Part shown: one piece after another, positions 6,812-16,088 of the stretch | How positions within the stretch are numbered: the stretch's first letter is position 1 | How the letters are laid out: every line of letters begins with the position of its first letter | Origin: Nitrospirillum amazonense | Lineage (GTDB): Bacteria; Pseudomonadota; Alphaproteobacteria; Azospirillales; Azospirillaceae | Reading direction: 5' to 3' | Length of the DNA: 64,000 nt | Assembly: GCF_007828045.1 (NCBI RefSeq) | Contig: NZ_VITN01000004.1 | Span: forward strand, 62,001-126,000 | Position numbers and translations under genes: made by a program | The notes under the pieces: generated by a model | Databases searched by the model: none | What the model saw: the letters and a program-made list of their open reading frames with translations, nothing else | What the model was told of the DNA's origin: nothing

Positions 6812-8890
6812 TCAGGGCAACAGTTCGGATTCCCAAGGGCCCAACACCAGGGTGCCTTCATAGCGGCGATTGCTGACCAGCCCGGTCTTGGCGCCCGTGA
6901 TGGCCACGTGCTGGGTCTCCCGCGTCGTATTCACATACAGCGTCCGCCCGTCCACCAGCCGGGCGTAAACCCCTTCCGGGGTTTGCGGCCCCTGGTGCAC
7001 GCCCGCCAGGCCATAGGCGTAGCCCAGCACCGGCGCCATGGCGGCGGGGGCGGGCTCCGTCGCCAGGTACAGGGCGGTGCCCTTGCCGAACTTGTTGACG
7101 GTGACGGCCGGCGTATGGTCGGGCGTGTTGTCGAAGGTCGCCAGCACGGTCGCCGTCGTCGGCGCCAGCACCTCATAATAATGCGCGGTGGTTGCCGTCG
7201 ATGATGAGCCCAGGCTGTAGCTCAGCGGCGCCTCCAACCGGTAGAACGCGTTGGTCTTCAGGCCAAACACGTCGGACAGGCGGCCCGGCAGGGGGGTGTC
7301 GAACCACTGCGCATGCTCGTCCACCTTGGCCGAATAGCCGGTCATCAGCACCGTGCCGCCGTTCTGGACATAATCCCGTACGGCCTTCGCGCTGGCCGGG
7401 TCCATCACATAGTCGGCGGGGATGACCACCAGCTTGTAGGGTGTGAGCGTGTCGTGCCCGATGTTGATGATGGCGGTATCGATATTGGCCTTGAACAGCG
7501 GCTCGAACGCGGCCTGCACCATGTCGCCATAGGCGCCCTGGAAATACTGCCGGGTGGTGCTGGACGGCCCGTTGGGGTGGGAGGCGATGGCGGACTCGAA
7601 GGAATAGGCGATGGCCACCTCGGGATGGGTGTGGCGCGGGAAGCCGTAGCGGGAGAGCCGCTTGAACTCCCCGGCGATGCGACCGAACTCATCCACCTTC
7701 CAGGACGGCGTGCCGTCGTGGTCGACCAGGCCGAACAGCGCCTGCTCCTCCCCGCCCAGGTGGCTGTTGAAGGTCCAGGCCAGGATGCCCTGCGCGCCCA
7801 GCAGCAGCCCCAGATAGGCGTACATGCGGCTGCGGCCAGGCGTGCCGTAGTCGCCGCCCCCGCCGGCGGTGAACTCGTTGAACCAGATGGGGGTGGGCAG
7901 GTCGCCCTTGGTCATCAGCGCGTTGAACGCCCCGCCTATGGGGTCGGCGGGATAGAACCCCTCCGCGCCGTAGGAGACGTAGGATTTGTAGGTCGCCAGA
8001 TAATCGAAGCCACGCCGTGGCGCATAGTCCCAGAGGTTGGAGAGGGTGGGCAGGTCCGGCATGGCGCGGCGGCGGATCGCGTCCAGTTCCTTCAGCCGGT
8101 CCACGGTGACATCGGACCAATAGCGGTGCAGGTCCAGGAAGCGCTCCGCCGGGCCGGGCCCGTCGGCCAGGGGCAGGTCCACGTCCGCGAAATCGTTGAG
8201 GCGGCGGGACCAGCGCTGCGTCGCCCAGGCCTTGTTCAGGGCATCGACGGTGCCGTACTTGGCGCGCAGCCAGGTGATGAAGCGCTGCCGGTCGGCCTCG
8301 GAATAGGACATGAAGCCGTTGCCGATCTCATTGTCGTATCCCACGGCGATCACCGCCGGGTGGTGGGCATAGCGCTTGGTCAGGGCCTCGGCCAGGATGC
8401 CGGCCTCGCGCACGTAGTCCGGATCGCTGATGTTGTCCATGTAGCGTTCCGCCGGCGGCAGCCGCGCGCCCGCCTGGTTGATGACATCGACGCCCGGATA
8501 GGCGCGGTGCAGCCAGATGGGGGCGGGCGTGCCCGGGATATCCAGGATCACCCGGATGCCGGCGGCGTGCATCTTGTCCAGCACGGCGTCGAACCAGTCG
8601 AAGGTGAACTTGCCCTGCGCCGGCTCGAACGAATCCCAGGACAGGTCGCCCATGCGCACCACGGTGAAGCCCGCGTGCTTCATGATGGCGATGTCCTGGT
8701 CGATCTGCGCCGGCGTGCGGTCGATTGGCTGGTAGCAGGCGCCGACGAACAGTTGGTCCGGGCCCGGCCAGCTGGCGGGCACTTGCGCCTCCCGCGCGTC
8801 GGCCGCGCCCATGGATACGGTGCACAACAAGGTGGCCAGCAGCGCGCGCAGCGCCTGGCGCCGGAAACCGGCTGGAAAACGCGATGCCAT
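6812..8890 (-). CDS. Exported GH42 family beta-galactosidase
   Basis: 692 residues. An N-terminal signal peptide (basic start, hydrophobic core to about residue 30, ADA cleavage region) puts it outside the cytoplasm. The GH42 catalytic barrel spans about residues 45-420: Asn187-Glu188 in GYDNEIGNG is the acid/base pair and Glu339 in WFNEFTAGG the nucleophile. A trimerisation-type middle domain (about 430-620, starting VAIAYSFESA) and a C-terminal beta domain follow. GH42 enzymes release beta-galactose from oligosaccharides, arabinogalactan or xyloglucan side chains. It is 48 bases after the GH29 gene in a lacI-type, GH29, GH42 operon. DYG in place of the common zinc-site cysteines is within family range. 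Confidence 0.9.
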   Translation of the reverse strand: MASRFPAGFRRQALRALLATLLCTVSMGAADAREAQVPASWPGPDQLFVGACYQPIDRTPAQIDQDIAIMKHAGFTVVRMGDLSWDSFEPAQGKFTFDWFDAVLDKMHAAGIRVILDIPGTPAPIWLHRAYPGVDVINQAGARLPPAERYMDNISDPDYVREAGILAEALTKRYAHHPAVIAVGYDNEIGNGFMSYSEADRQRFITWLRAKYGTVDALNKAWATQRWSRRLNDFADVDLPLADGPGPAERFLDLHRYWSDVTVDRLKELDAIRRRAMPDLPTLSNLWDYAPRRGFDYLATYKSYVSYGAEGFYPADPIGGAFNALMTKGDLPTPIWFNEFTAGGGGDYGTPGRSRMYAYLGLLLGAQGILAWTFNSHLGGEEQALFGLVDHDGTPSWKVDEFGRIAGEFKRLSRYGFPRHTHPEVAIAYSFESAIASHPNGPSSTTRQYFQGAYGDMVQAAFEPLFKANIDTAIINIGHDTLTPYKLVVIPADYVMDPASAKAVRDYVQNGGTVLMTGYSAKVDEHAQWFDTPLPGRLSDVFGLKTNAFYRLEAPLSYSLGSSSTATTAHYYEVLAPTTATVLATFDNTPDHTPAVTVNKFGKGTALYLATEPAPAAMAPVLGYAYGLAGVHQGPQTPEGVYARLVDGRTLYVNTTRETQHVAITGAKTGLVSNRRYEGTLVLGPWESELLP

Positions 8891-8938
8891 ATCTGTCTCA
8901 CATGATCTGTTCTGGCGCCCGTGCCGTCGGGCCGGCGC

Positions 8939-10552
8939 TTATCGGATGCGGAAGGCGGGGGTGAAGGTCGGCCGTTGGTCCGGCAGGGTCACGGTGACGC
9001 CGTCATCGCCCTGCTTGAACTCCAGGGCGCCGCCGCCCAGCAGGTCGATGCGCTGGATGGGGCGGGCCGCCGGCGTCAGGGTCCGGATGGTCAGGGACTT
9101 CCCGGCCGGCCATTCCTGGGCATAGGCGTAGAGGGTGTCGCCCTTCACCGTGAAGCGGATGTCCTCCGCCGTGAAGGGGCGCAGCTTCGCCTCGTTGAAC
9201 TTGCCCGCCGCGACTTCCGTCGGTCCTTCACCATAGGTTTTCCAAGGGCGGGAGTCGAAAATCCCCTCGCTGTTCGCCGCCATCCAGCCCACCAGTTCCT
9301 GCAGGATGCCGCGTTCCAGCTCATCGATGGTGCCGTCGCTGCGGACCGGGACGTTCAGCAGCAGGCAGCCGTTCTTGCTGACCACGTCCACCAGGCGCTG
9401 CACCACTTGCAGGGCGGTGAGGTAGCCCTTGCGCTCATAGAGGGGGCGGCTGTAGTGCCAGTCGCCCAGGCAGGTATCGGTCTGCCAGGGCTCCGGCACG
9501 ATGTGGTCGCTGAATCCCCGCTCGATGTCGGCCACCACGGCGCGGCGCTGCAGGTCCGTCAGTTCCTTGCAGTTCACGACCACGTCCACAGCACCCTTCC
9601 GGGCCACGCTCTGATTGTAATAATGGGCGGTGGCGCGCAGGCCGTAGTCGCCCAGGGGCAGGCCGGTGTCGTCGAAATAGACCAGGTCCGGCTGATAACG
9701 GTCCATCAGGTCCCGGCACCGCTTCAGCCAGGTTTCGGCGAAGGCCCGGTTGGGCGGCACGGACTCGTCCCAGACGCCATCGTGGGCCTGATGCCAGGCG
9801 GTCATGGCGGCCTGATCGGTGATGCCGTCCGGAATCACGATACTGCGCCCGGTATACAGCTCCCGGGGGTCCAGGCCCTGCCACCACGTTCCCGCACCGT
9901 CGGCCTTGGTCAGGCGGAAGGCGTCGTAGCGCTGGCCCGCCCGGGGACCGGTGGCGTCATAGCCATAGGCCGTCTGGTACCAGTGCCAGGCATGGCTGGC
10001 GTGGTTGCTGACGCCGAAGCGCAGGCCGTGCTTGCGCGCGGCGGCCGCCCAGCCGCCCACGATATCCTTGCCCGGGCCCACCCGCGTGGCGTTCCAGGCA
10101 TGGTGGCGGGAGTCGAAATTGTCGAAGTTGTCATGATGGCAGGCCATCGACACCAGGTACTTGGCGCCCGCCGCCTTGTAGAGCTTGGTCAACTCCTCCG
10201 GGTCCCACCGCTCCGCCTTCCAGCGGTTGATCAGCTCCATGAAGCCGAATTGCGTGGGATGGCCGTAAGTTTTGACATGGTGTTCGTAGCTGGGGTCCCC
10301 CTGCATGTACATGCGGCGGGCGTACCAGTCGCCGAACTCCGGCGCGCATTGCGGCCCCCAATGGGCCCAGATGCCGAACTTGGCATCGCGGAACCAGGCC
10401 GGCGCCTGGTACCCGGCGGCCAGGGAATCCCAGGTGGGCTGGAAAGGCCCGGCCTCGGCCTGCGTCTTGGCGGCGGCCGGTCCAGCGGACAGGGTGAGGG
10501 CTGAGACCGCGCCGGCATAGCGGACGAGGTCCCGACGCGTCGGGCTTACCAT
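8939..10552 (-). CDS. Tat-exported GH29 family alpha-L-fucosidase
   Basis: 537 residues. It starts with a twin-arginine signal (SPTRRDLVRYAGAVSALTL, cleavage near AAA at residue 28). GH29 landmarks follow: FGIWAHWG (residues 59-66), the CHHDNFDNFDS active-site strand (138-148), and Asp294 in DLVYFDD, the expected nucleophile; the acid/base residue is not clear from motif alone. A C-terminal beta-sandwich closes the protein. GH29 enzymes remove alpha-L-fucose from glycans such as xyloglucan or host glycans. Seven bases separate it from the LacI gene and a mutarotase for a deoxysugar lies divergently, which supports fucose or a related 6-deoxysugar as the product. Confidence 0.88.
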   Translation of the reverse strand: MVSPTRRDLVRYAGAVSALTLSAGPAAAKTQAEAGPFQPTWDSLAAGYQAPAWFRDAKFGIWAHWGPQCAPEFGDWYARRMYMQGDPSYEHHVKTYGHPTQFGFMELINRWKAERWDPEELTKLYKAAGAKYLVSMACHHDNFDNFDSRHHAWNATRVGPGKDIVGGWAAAARKHGLRFGVSNHASHAWHWYQTAYGYDATGPRAGQRYDAFRLTKADGAGTWWQGLDPRELYTGRSIVIPDGITDQAAMTAWHQAHDGVWDESVPPNRAFAETWLKRCRDLMDRYQPDLVYFDDTGLPLGDYGLRATAHYYNQSVARKGAVDVVVNCKELTDLQRRAVVADIERGFSDHIVPEPWQTDTCLGDWHYSRPLYERKGYLTALQVVQRLVDVVSKNGCLLLNVPVRSDGTIDELERGILQELVGWMAANSEGIFDSRPWKTYGEGPTEVAAGKFNEAKLRPFTAEDIRFTVKGDTLYAYAQEWPAGKSLTIRTLTPAARPIQRIDLLGGGALEFKQGDDGVTVTLPDQRPTFTPAFRIR

Positions 10553-10558
10553 AAGCTG

Positions 10559-11584
10559 TTATCCCTTCGGGAACCGGATGGTGGAGGCGCGCGCCACCAG
10601 GCGCGGCGGCACGAGATCGACATGGGGCGGCGCCGCCGCGTTCCTGGTGCCGGCCAGGCTGGTGGCCAACTGGGCCACGCGCCGGCCGATGGCTTCGGCG
10701 CCCTGGTCGATGGAGGAAAGGGGGATGCGCAGGAAGTCGGCGTAGGAAAGGTTGCCGCAGCCGATGATGGCGATGTCGTCCGGGACGCGCAGTCCCGCCT
10801 CCAGCACGGCGCGCATGGCGCCCAGGGCGGAGGGGTCGTTGTAGCAAAACAGGCCGTCCGGGCGGGGGGACAGCGCCAGCAGCCGCCGGGTCGCGGCATA
10901 GCCGGCTTCCGCGCCCCGGTGGTCGCCCGATGGTCCCAGGTCCATCACCAGTTCCGGCGCCGCCAGTCCTTGCTGGGCCAGCGCCTGCCGGTAACCGGAC
11001 AGGCGCCCGGCCGCCGTGCTCACCTCCGGCCCGCGCAGATGGGCGATGCGCCGGCATCCTTGCGCGATGAGATGCGCGGTGGCCAGCGCGCCCACCGCCT
11101 CATCGTCGTTGCCGACGAAATGGGCCTCCGCGCCCGCGAACCGCCTATCCAGCAAAATGCAGGGCGTGCCCCGCCGCTCGATCTCCCGCAGGCCGTCCAC
11201 GGTCGTCTGGGTGGAGGCCAGCACGATCACATCCACCTGCCGGGCCAGCAGATTCCGGATTTGCTGCCGCTCCGCATCCGGCTCCTCATCGGAGGAGGAG
11301 ATCAGCAGCCCGTACCCGTGGGCCCGGATATCATTGGAGATGGCCTTGGCGATGCCCGCGAAGAACGGGTGGAGAAGGTCGGGGACGATCAGACCCACGG
11401 TCCATGTCTGGCCGGTGACCAGCGACCGCGCCATCAGGTTGGGCTGATACCCCAGCTCCGCCACCCGCTCCAGCACGCGGCGGCGTGTCGCTTCCCCGAT
11501 ATCCGGATGGGCGCGCAGGGCCTTGGACACCGTGACGACCGACAGCCCCAGTTCCAGCGCGATGTCTTTCATGCGGGCGGTCAA
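10559..11584 (-). CDS. LacI-family transcriptional regulator of the fucosidase/galactosidase operon
   Basis: 341 residues. The helix-turn-helix with hinge is at residues 5-60 (ALELGLSVVTVSKALRAH, then YQPNLMARSL) and the periplasmic-binding-protein-like effector domain follows from about residue 62 (TVGLIVPDLLHPFFAGI). The start is TTG 11584: GGGGAGAGG lies 8 bases upstream and relatives begin M-x-x-x-M-K-D-I; the alternative ATG is 11572. It heads an operon with GH29 and GH42. A 14-base palindrome at 11641-11654, between it and the divergent mutarotase, fits a LacI-type operator, and very similar sites precede the GH3 and Gfo/Idh/MocA genes at 24-25 kb. Confidence 0.92.
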   Translation of the reverse strand: MTARMKDIALELGLSVVTVSKALRAHPDIGEATRRRVLERVAELGYQPNLMARSLVTGQTWTVGLIVPDLLHPFFAGIAKAISNDIRAHGYGLLISSSDEEPDAERQQIRNLLARQVDVIVLASTQTTVDGLREIERRGTPCILLDRRFAGAEAHFVGNDDEAVGALATAHLIAQGCRRIAHLRGPEVSTAAGRLSGYRQALAQQGLAAPELVMDLGPSGDHRGAEAGYAATRRLLALSPRPDGLFCYNDPSALGAMRAVLEAGLRVPDDIAIIGCGNLSYADFLRIPLSSIDQGAEAIGRRVAQLATSLAGTRNAAAPPHVDLVPPRLVARASTIRFPKG

Positions 11585-11640
11585 GATGCGCGCCTCTCCC
11601 CAAGGTGCGCCGGCGCGGCCCTTGGCCTGTTTCGCGCGGC

Positions 11641-11654
11641 AGTTAGCGTTAACT
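11641..11654. promoter_or_regulatory. LacI-type operator candidate 1
   Basis: AGTTAGCGTTAACT is a near-perfect palindrome with the central CG typical of LacI-family sites. It lies 57 bases upstream of the LacI start and 119 bases upstream of the divergent mutarotase. It shares the pattern TAxCGxTA with sites at 23955 and 25342, so I infer a common regulator. Confidence 0.65.
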
Positions 11655-11773
11655 TTATCGATTAAGCATATTTATAACAAGTCCGTTTTCTGAAAAGCTG
11701 TTGTCTGCGGCGATGGGAAGCGCCGATCACCCTGCGCACCTTCCGGCGCGGGGCTTAGGAGGAAAGGACGTCC

Positions 11774-12118
11774 ATGACCCGTCATGTCCTGATGCTGGAT
11801 TTGAAATCCGATCCCGCCTTGATCGAGCGTTACCGCCAGTGGCACGCGCCCGGCCAGGTGCCGCCGGCGGTGCTGGGCGCCATCCGCCAGGCCGGGATCC
11901 GGGAGATGGAAATCCATCTCTGCGGCGACCGGCTGGTGATGATCATGGAGGTGACGGAGGACTACGACCCGGCGGCCCAGGCCGCGGCGGACGCCGCCGA
12001 CCCGGATGTCCAGGCCTGGGAAGCGCTGATGGACACGTTCCAGCGCCGCTTGCCCTGGGCCAAGCCGGGTCAGAAGTGGGTGCCGGCGGATCGCATTTTC
12101 AGCTTGGCCGAACAGTGA
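11774..12118 (+). CDS. L-rhamnose/L-fucose mutarotase family protein
   Basis: 114 residues of the RhaM/FucU-type-2 (DUF718) family, a dimeric ferredoxin-like fold that interconverts alpha and beta anomers of 6-deoxysugars. The RYRQWHAP segment carries the conserved catalytic histidine (His24), and WEALMDTFQRRLPWAKPGQKW is the typical C-terminal signature with its paired tryptophans. AGGAGGAAAGGACGTCC precedes ATG 11774. It is divergent from the LacI-GH29-GH42 operon and shares its operator region. The fucosidase next door makes fucose a likelier substrate than rhamnose, by inference. No fucose or rhamnose kinase or aldolase is in the window. Confidence 0.88.
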   Translation: MTRHVLMLDLKSDPALIERYRQWHAPGQVPPAVLGAIRQAGIREMEIHLCGDRLVMIMEVTEDYDPAAQAAADAADPDVQAWEALMDTFQRRLPWAKPGQKWVPADRIFSLAEQ

Positions 12119-12178
12119 CCCGGCCCGGCGCCAGCCCCCCGGGGGCGGGGACCTCCGTTGCCGGCGCTGTTCCCGCTG

Positions 12179-12985
12179 TCAACGCGAGGGGGCGGGGGCC
12201 AGATTGGCGGGCATGTAGCCAAGCGTGGCCGAGATGTTTCCGGCGGCGCCGCGCAGCAGCCCCTGGGCCGTTTCGAAATCGACCTTCTGCGACCCGTCGA
12301 TCAGCGCCAGGAAGGGAATGGTCAGCGCGCCGACGATATCCCGGTCGAATCCGAACACGGGGTAACTGATGTCGGTCACGCCGTGGGTGATCGGGCTCTT
12401 GCGGTGGTCGAAGCCATCCCGCCGGATGGTGTCCAGCCGTTGGCCCAACCCGTCGCGGTCGGCCGAAACGCCCTGCATCGCCTCGGCCTCGGCGATGATG
12501 CTGTCGGCCCGGTCCGGCTTGGAAAAGGCCAGGATCACCTGGCCCGAGCAGCTCTTGAGCATGTCGATCGCGGCACCCAGCCGTAGGGAGAATCCCCGCG
12601 TGCCGGGATTTTCCTCCCGCGCGATGACCAGCCCTTCGCCGCCGTTGGGAACGACGAAATGGCATGACTGTCCCGTCTCGATCGCCAACCGCCGCATCTC
12701 GGGAAGCGCCGCATTCAAAAGATTCTGCGTGGGCGTCGCGCGGTAGGCGAGGTCGAGCAGCTTATAGGCCGCCGTATAGCGATCCGACTTGGTGGACTTC
12801 TGAAGATAGCCCAGCTGTTCCATCACGATGACGACGCGGAACAGCTCCCCGACCGAACGATTGAGGTGCGCCGCCATCTCGCTGACCAATGCCCCGTCGC
12901 GATGCTCCGCCAGCATCTCAAGGATTTCAAACGCCTTTTCTATGGCCGGCGCGGCATAGGTGCCCTTAGGGCCCGCTCGGGTCAT
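12179..12985 (-). CDS. IclR-family transcriptional regulator
   Basis: 268 residues. The N-terminal winged helix (residues 12-75: IEKAFEILEMLAEHRDGAL, then HLNRSVGELFRVVIVMEQLGYL) and the C-terminal effector domain (HFVVPNGGEGLVIAREE, later SYPVFGFDRDIVGALTIP) match IclR proteins, which bind small catabolic acids or sugars and control nearby operons. It is divergent from the TonB receptor at 13199 with 213 bases between them, so this receptor is its likely target. GGGGGGAACCAC precedes ATG 12985. The gene is convergent with the mutarotase, 60 bases apart. The effector cannot be predicted. Confidence 0.9.
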   Translation of the reverse strand: MTRAGPKGTYAAPAIEKAFEILEMLAEHRDGALVSEMAAHLNRSVGELFRVVIVMEQLGYLQKSTKSDRYTAAYKLLDLAYRATPTQNLLNAALPEMRRLAIETGQSCHFVVPNGGEGLVIAREENPGTRGFSLRLGAAIDMLKSCSGQVILAFSKPDRADSIIAEAEAMQGVSADRDGLGQRLDTIRRDGFDHRKSPITHGVTDISYPVFGFDRDIVGALTIPFLALIDGSQKVDFETAQGLLRGAAGNISATLGYMPANLAPAPSR

Positions 12986-13198
12986 GTGGTTCCCCCCTGA
13001 TCATCAACGCGGTCGCGTCCCATCGATACCCCACATTCCGGCGGCTCGGAAAGCCTCGGGGGGCCCCGGCGCCATGGCGCGAGTCCGGCGGCTCGATCCA
13101 CGAGCGAACTGTTCTCAAAATTTGTATTGCATATATGATAATTGAATTGTACTGGTGAAAATCATTCCGATCATAAAAATCATCAGGGGAGAACGCAC
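12986..13198. promoter_or_regulatory. Divergent IclR/TonB-receptor control region
   Basis: 213 bases without a gene. The half nearer the receptor is markedly AT-rich compared with the surroundings, with CATATATG (a perfect 8-base palindrome) near 13131 inside TTGCATATATGATAA, a plausible core for the IclR site or the receptor promoter. GGGGAG ahead of 13199 is the receptor's ribosome site. Confidence 0.35.
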
Positions 13199-16009
13199 AT
13201 GTCGCGTGGGCGCCATTCATCGAGACTCATGCCGCTGCTGGCCGGCCTGCCGTTGCCGCTGGCGTTGATCTGGTCCGCACCGGCCATCGCGCAGACGGCC
13301 GCCACTGCGCCGACCACTGCGCCGACCACTGCGGCCACCGCCGCGGTTCCGGCCCAGACGCCGGCCGCGGCCGCCGGCACGGCCTCGGCGAACGATCAGG
13401 GGGACCTGAACGAGATCGTCGTCACGGGGGTCCGCGCGAGCTTGAAATCGGCGGAGGCGATCAAGCGCGACGCGCCGGAGATCGTCGATTCCATCGTCGC
13501 CGAAGACATCGGCAAGCTTCCCGACCGCAACGTCGCCGAGGCGTTGCAGCGGGTGGCCGGCATCCAGATCCAGCGCAATTACGGCGAGGGCAGCTCGGTC
13601 GCCATCCGGGGGTTGACCCAGGTGCGCACCGAATTGAACGGCCGGGATATTTTCACCGCCGGTGGTGTCGACATCCTCAACCTTGAAGACGTGCCGGCCG
13701 AATTGCTGGCGGGCATAGACGTCTACAAGAATCCGTCCGCCGAACAGATCGAAGGGCAACTCAGCGGCGTCATCAACTTCCGCACGCGCAAGCCCTTCGA
13801 CTTCGACGGCTTCAAGTTCGCCGGCGGGATCACCGGCAATTATTACGACTTGGCCGACAAGACCGGGCCATCCGGCTCGGTGCTGATGAGTGATCGCTGG
13901 CACACCGGCATCGGCGAGATCGGCGTGCTGGCCGACATCGCCTATCAGAAGGACTACTTCCGTGACGACCAGATCACGACGGAGCCCTTCTACACCCTGA
14001 ACCAGGGCCGCAATCCCGACGGCAGCTTCGTGAATCCCTCCGACGCGGCGACGGCGGCGGCCATGGGCCGCTCGGGCCAGCTCACCACCATTCCGCACGG
14101 CGGCGGCCTGAACAAGAATTACGGCGACCGGCAGCGCTTTGGCACGGATGTCGCCCTTCAATGGAAACCGACGGACACCCTGGATTTCACGGGCGAGGTG
14201 TTGCGCAACAATTACAAGTTCAACATCCGGGGCAACGCCTTCTTCGCCACCACGGGGGACGGGCCCATCACGCCGCTACCGGGCGCCGACTTCAAATTCG
14301 CCGGCAATGGTGATTTCATCAGCGGCACGTGGGAAGACGTACCCTTGGGGTCCTACGCCAGCCAGACGACGCGCGATTCGACCACGACCGACTATTCCCT
14401 GAAGGCGCATTGGACGCCGACGCCGAACCTGGAGATCACGGCGGATGGCCAATACATCCGCTCGGACACCAGCCAGAGCAATTTCATCGTCCTCACCAAC
14501 GGTCCGAATACCGTTTTCCACCAAAACATATCGGGGGACGTGGCGTCGTTCGCCACCATCCCGGTCAGCCAGACGACCAATGCCGCGCTTTATTCCAACA
14601 ACGGTTTCCTCGACGACTTCTCCAATTCCATCGGTGAGGAGAAAAGCGGCCGGCTGGACGTCAAGTACAGCTTCGACAACAGCGTCCTGAAATCCCTGCG
14701 CGCCGGTTTCCGGTACACGGACCGGACGAATTCGACCCGGGACACCGGCTATCGCTATTCCAGCGTCAACGGCCGGGGCGGGCTTGTGAACTACGACCTG
14801 AGCGACATCTTCCGCGGCGACGCGAATGTGTTCGGCAGCGTGGTCACCTTCCCGCTGGAGACCATCGGCGACTACGCCAACACCCTGTCGGCCTTCGGGC
14901 TCAGCGGCGCGCCGCCCTTCCTTCCCAGCGGCTCCAACGCGCAGAGCCAGCAGACCTACGCGGAATACGCCGCCGCCTATTTCGACGCCAGCCCCCTGTC
15001 CATTCCACTGGACGGCAATATCGGGGTGCGCATCGTCACCACCAATCTGGGCGTGTCCGGGTACTACCAGCAGGTGCCGCAGATCGCGCAGCCGGACGGA
15101 TCGACGGCAACCGGCAACCCCCAATACGCCGCCATCGCGTTCCAGGATACCTACACCAAGGCCTTGCCCAGCCTGAACCTGCGCTATCACCTGACGGATG
15201 CCCTGCAGCTCCGCCTGGCGGCATCGACCAACTTGGCCGCGCCCACCTTCTCGCAGCTGAACCCCAGCCTCACGCTGACCGAGCCTGGGCCGTCGCAACA
15301 TGCCGAGATCCATACCGCGACCGGCGGCAACCCGCTGCTCAAGCCAATGACGTCACGCAACCTTGACGCCTCGCTGGAATGGTATTTCTCGGACCAGGAG
15401 TACGTGTCGGTCGCGGGCTTCTATAAGAAGATCAACGGCTACATCCAGACCGCGATCACGCCGCGCGACATCACCTTCCCGGACGGCAAGACGTACACCT
15501 ATCAGGTCACGTCCTACACCAACGCGGCCGATGCGGAGGTGAAGGGCGCCGAATTCTCGTTCCAGCAGTTCTTCGATTTCCTGCCCGACCCGCTGGACGG
15601 CCTCGGCATCCAGGCGAACTTCACCTATGTCGACTCCCAGGCGCCCAGCCCGGCGACCTCGGGCCCCGTCACCAGCGTGCCGCTCGAGCTGTTGTCGAGG
15701 TACAGTTACAACCTGATCGGCATTTACGAGAAGGGTCCGCTGTCGCTTCGGCTTGCCTACAACTGGCGCAGCAAGTTTGTCGAGACGACGGCGGGGGTGG
15801 GCACCGGCAACCTTCCCATCTTTGACCAGCCGTATGGTCAGCTCGATGGCTCGCTGACTTACCAGGTGACCCAGAATTTCTCGCTGGGCGTTGACGCGCG
15901 CAACATCAATAACGCGCTCAAGCTGTCGTATTTCGGCATTGCGACGCGCCCCCGCACCGCGACGATCTCGGACCGGCGCCTGAGTTTCACCGCGCGCGTC
16001 ACCTACTGA
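13199..16009 (+). CDS. TonB-dependent outer-membrane receptor (Caulobacter/Xanthomonas type)
   Basis: 936 residues from ATG 13199 (GGGGAG eight bases upstream; the frame also opens upstream without a good start). A signal peptide ends near residue 31 (AIAQ), followed by a low-complexity T-A-P linker. The TonB box/plug start is NEIVVTGVRAS, and EDIGKLPDRNVAEALQRVAGIQI is the diagnostic plug segment of the large alphaproteobacterial TonB-Xanth-Caul subfamily, which imports sugars and other nutrients. The barrel ends SFTARVTY with a C-terminal aromatic residue, as needed for outer-membrane insertion. It is divergent from the IclR gene. Its substrate is unknown; nearby glycosidases hint at an oligosaccharide. 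Confidence 0.93.
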   Translation: MSRGRHSSRLMPLLAGLPLPLALIWSAPAIAQTAATAPTTAPTTAATAAVPAQTPAAAAGTASANDQGDLNEIVVTGVRASLKSAEAIKRDAPEIVDSIVAEDIGKLPDRNVAEALQRVAGIQIQRNYGEGSSVAIRGLTQVRTELNGRDIFTAGGVDILNLEDVPAELLAGIDVYKNPSAEQIEGQLSGVINFRTRKPFDFDGFKFAGGITGNYYDLADKTGPSGSVLMSDRWHTGIGEIGVLADIAYQKDYFRDDQITTEPFYTLNQGRNPDGSFVNPSDAATAAAMGRSGQLTTIPHGGGLNKNYGDRQRFGTDVALQWKPTDTLDFTGEVLRNNYKFNIRGNAFFATTGDGPITPLPGADFKFAGNGDFISGTWEDVPLGSYASQTTRDSTTTDYSLKAHWTPTPNLEITADGQYIRSDTSQSNFIVLTNGPNTVFHQNISGDVASFATIPVSQTTNAALYSNNGFLDDFSNSIGEEKSGRLDVKYSFDNSVLKSLRAGFRYTDRTNSTRDTGYRYSSVNGRGGLVNYDLSDIFRGDANVFGSVVTFPLETIGDYANTLSAFGLSGAPPFLPSGSNAQSQQTYAEYAAAYFDASPLSIPLDGNIGVRIVTTNLGVSGYYQQVPQIAQPDGSTATGNPQYAAIAFQDTYTKALPSLNLRYHLTDALQLRLAASTNLAAPTFSQLNPSLTLTEPGPSQHAEIHTATGGNPLLKPMTSRNLDASLEWYFSDQEYVSVAGFYKKINGYIQTAITPRDITFPDGKTYTYQVTSYTNAADAEVKGAEFSFQQFFDFLPDPLDGLGIQANFTYVDSQAPSPATSGPVTSVPLELLSRYSYNLIGIYEKGPLSLRLAYNWRSKFVETTAGVGTGNLPIFDQPYGQLDGSLTYQVTQNFSLGVDARNINNALKLSYFGIATRPRTATISDRRLSFTARVTY
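13304..13339 (+). repeat. 12-base tandem repeat in the receptor linker
   Basis: ACTGCGCCGACC is repeated at 13304-13315 and 13316-13327, and a third degenerate copy lies at 13328-13339. The in-frame repeat lengthens the T-A-P-T linker between signal peptide and TonB box, so copy number could vary without breaking the protein. Confidence 0.7.
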
Positions 16010-16025
16010 TAAATCGTGCATGGAC

Positions 16026-16065
16026 AACGGCCCAGGTCGGTCCCTCGGGACTGATCTGGGCCGTT
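16026..16065. terminator. Hairpin after the TonB receptor
   Basis: AACGGCCCAG (16026-16035) pairs with CTGGGCCGTT (16056-16065), and an inner GTCCC/GGGAC stem extends it. It lies between the receptor stop (16009) and the convergent ABM gene (16089). There is no T-run; a bidirectional transcript end is likely. Confidence 0.65.
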
Positions 16066-16088
16066 CCATGGCGGGACACTTTCGTGCC

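Noticed and set aside
8921-10504. A 527-codon plus-strand frame opposite the GH29 gene
   Set aside because: It mirrors the fucosidase gene on the other strand; composition is typical of antisense frames in GC-rich DNA (runs of G, A, R, Q, H) and no domain is recognisable.
13185-13200. Fur-type iron box before the first TonB receptor
   Set aside because: The AT-rich GAAAATCATTC stretch resembles half a Fur box but lacks the symmetrical partner; the IclR neighbour is a better candidate regulator.
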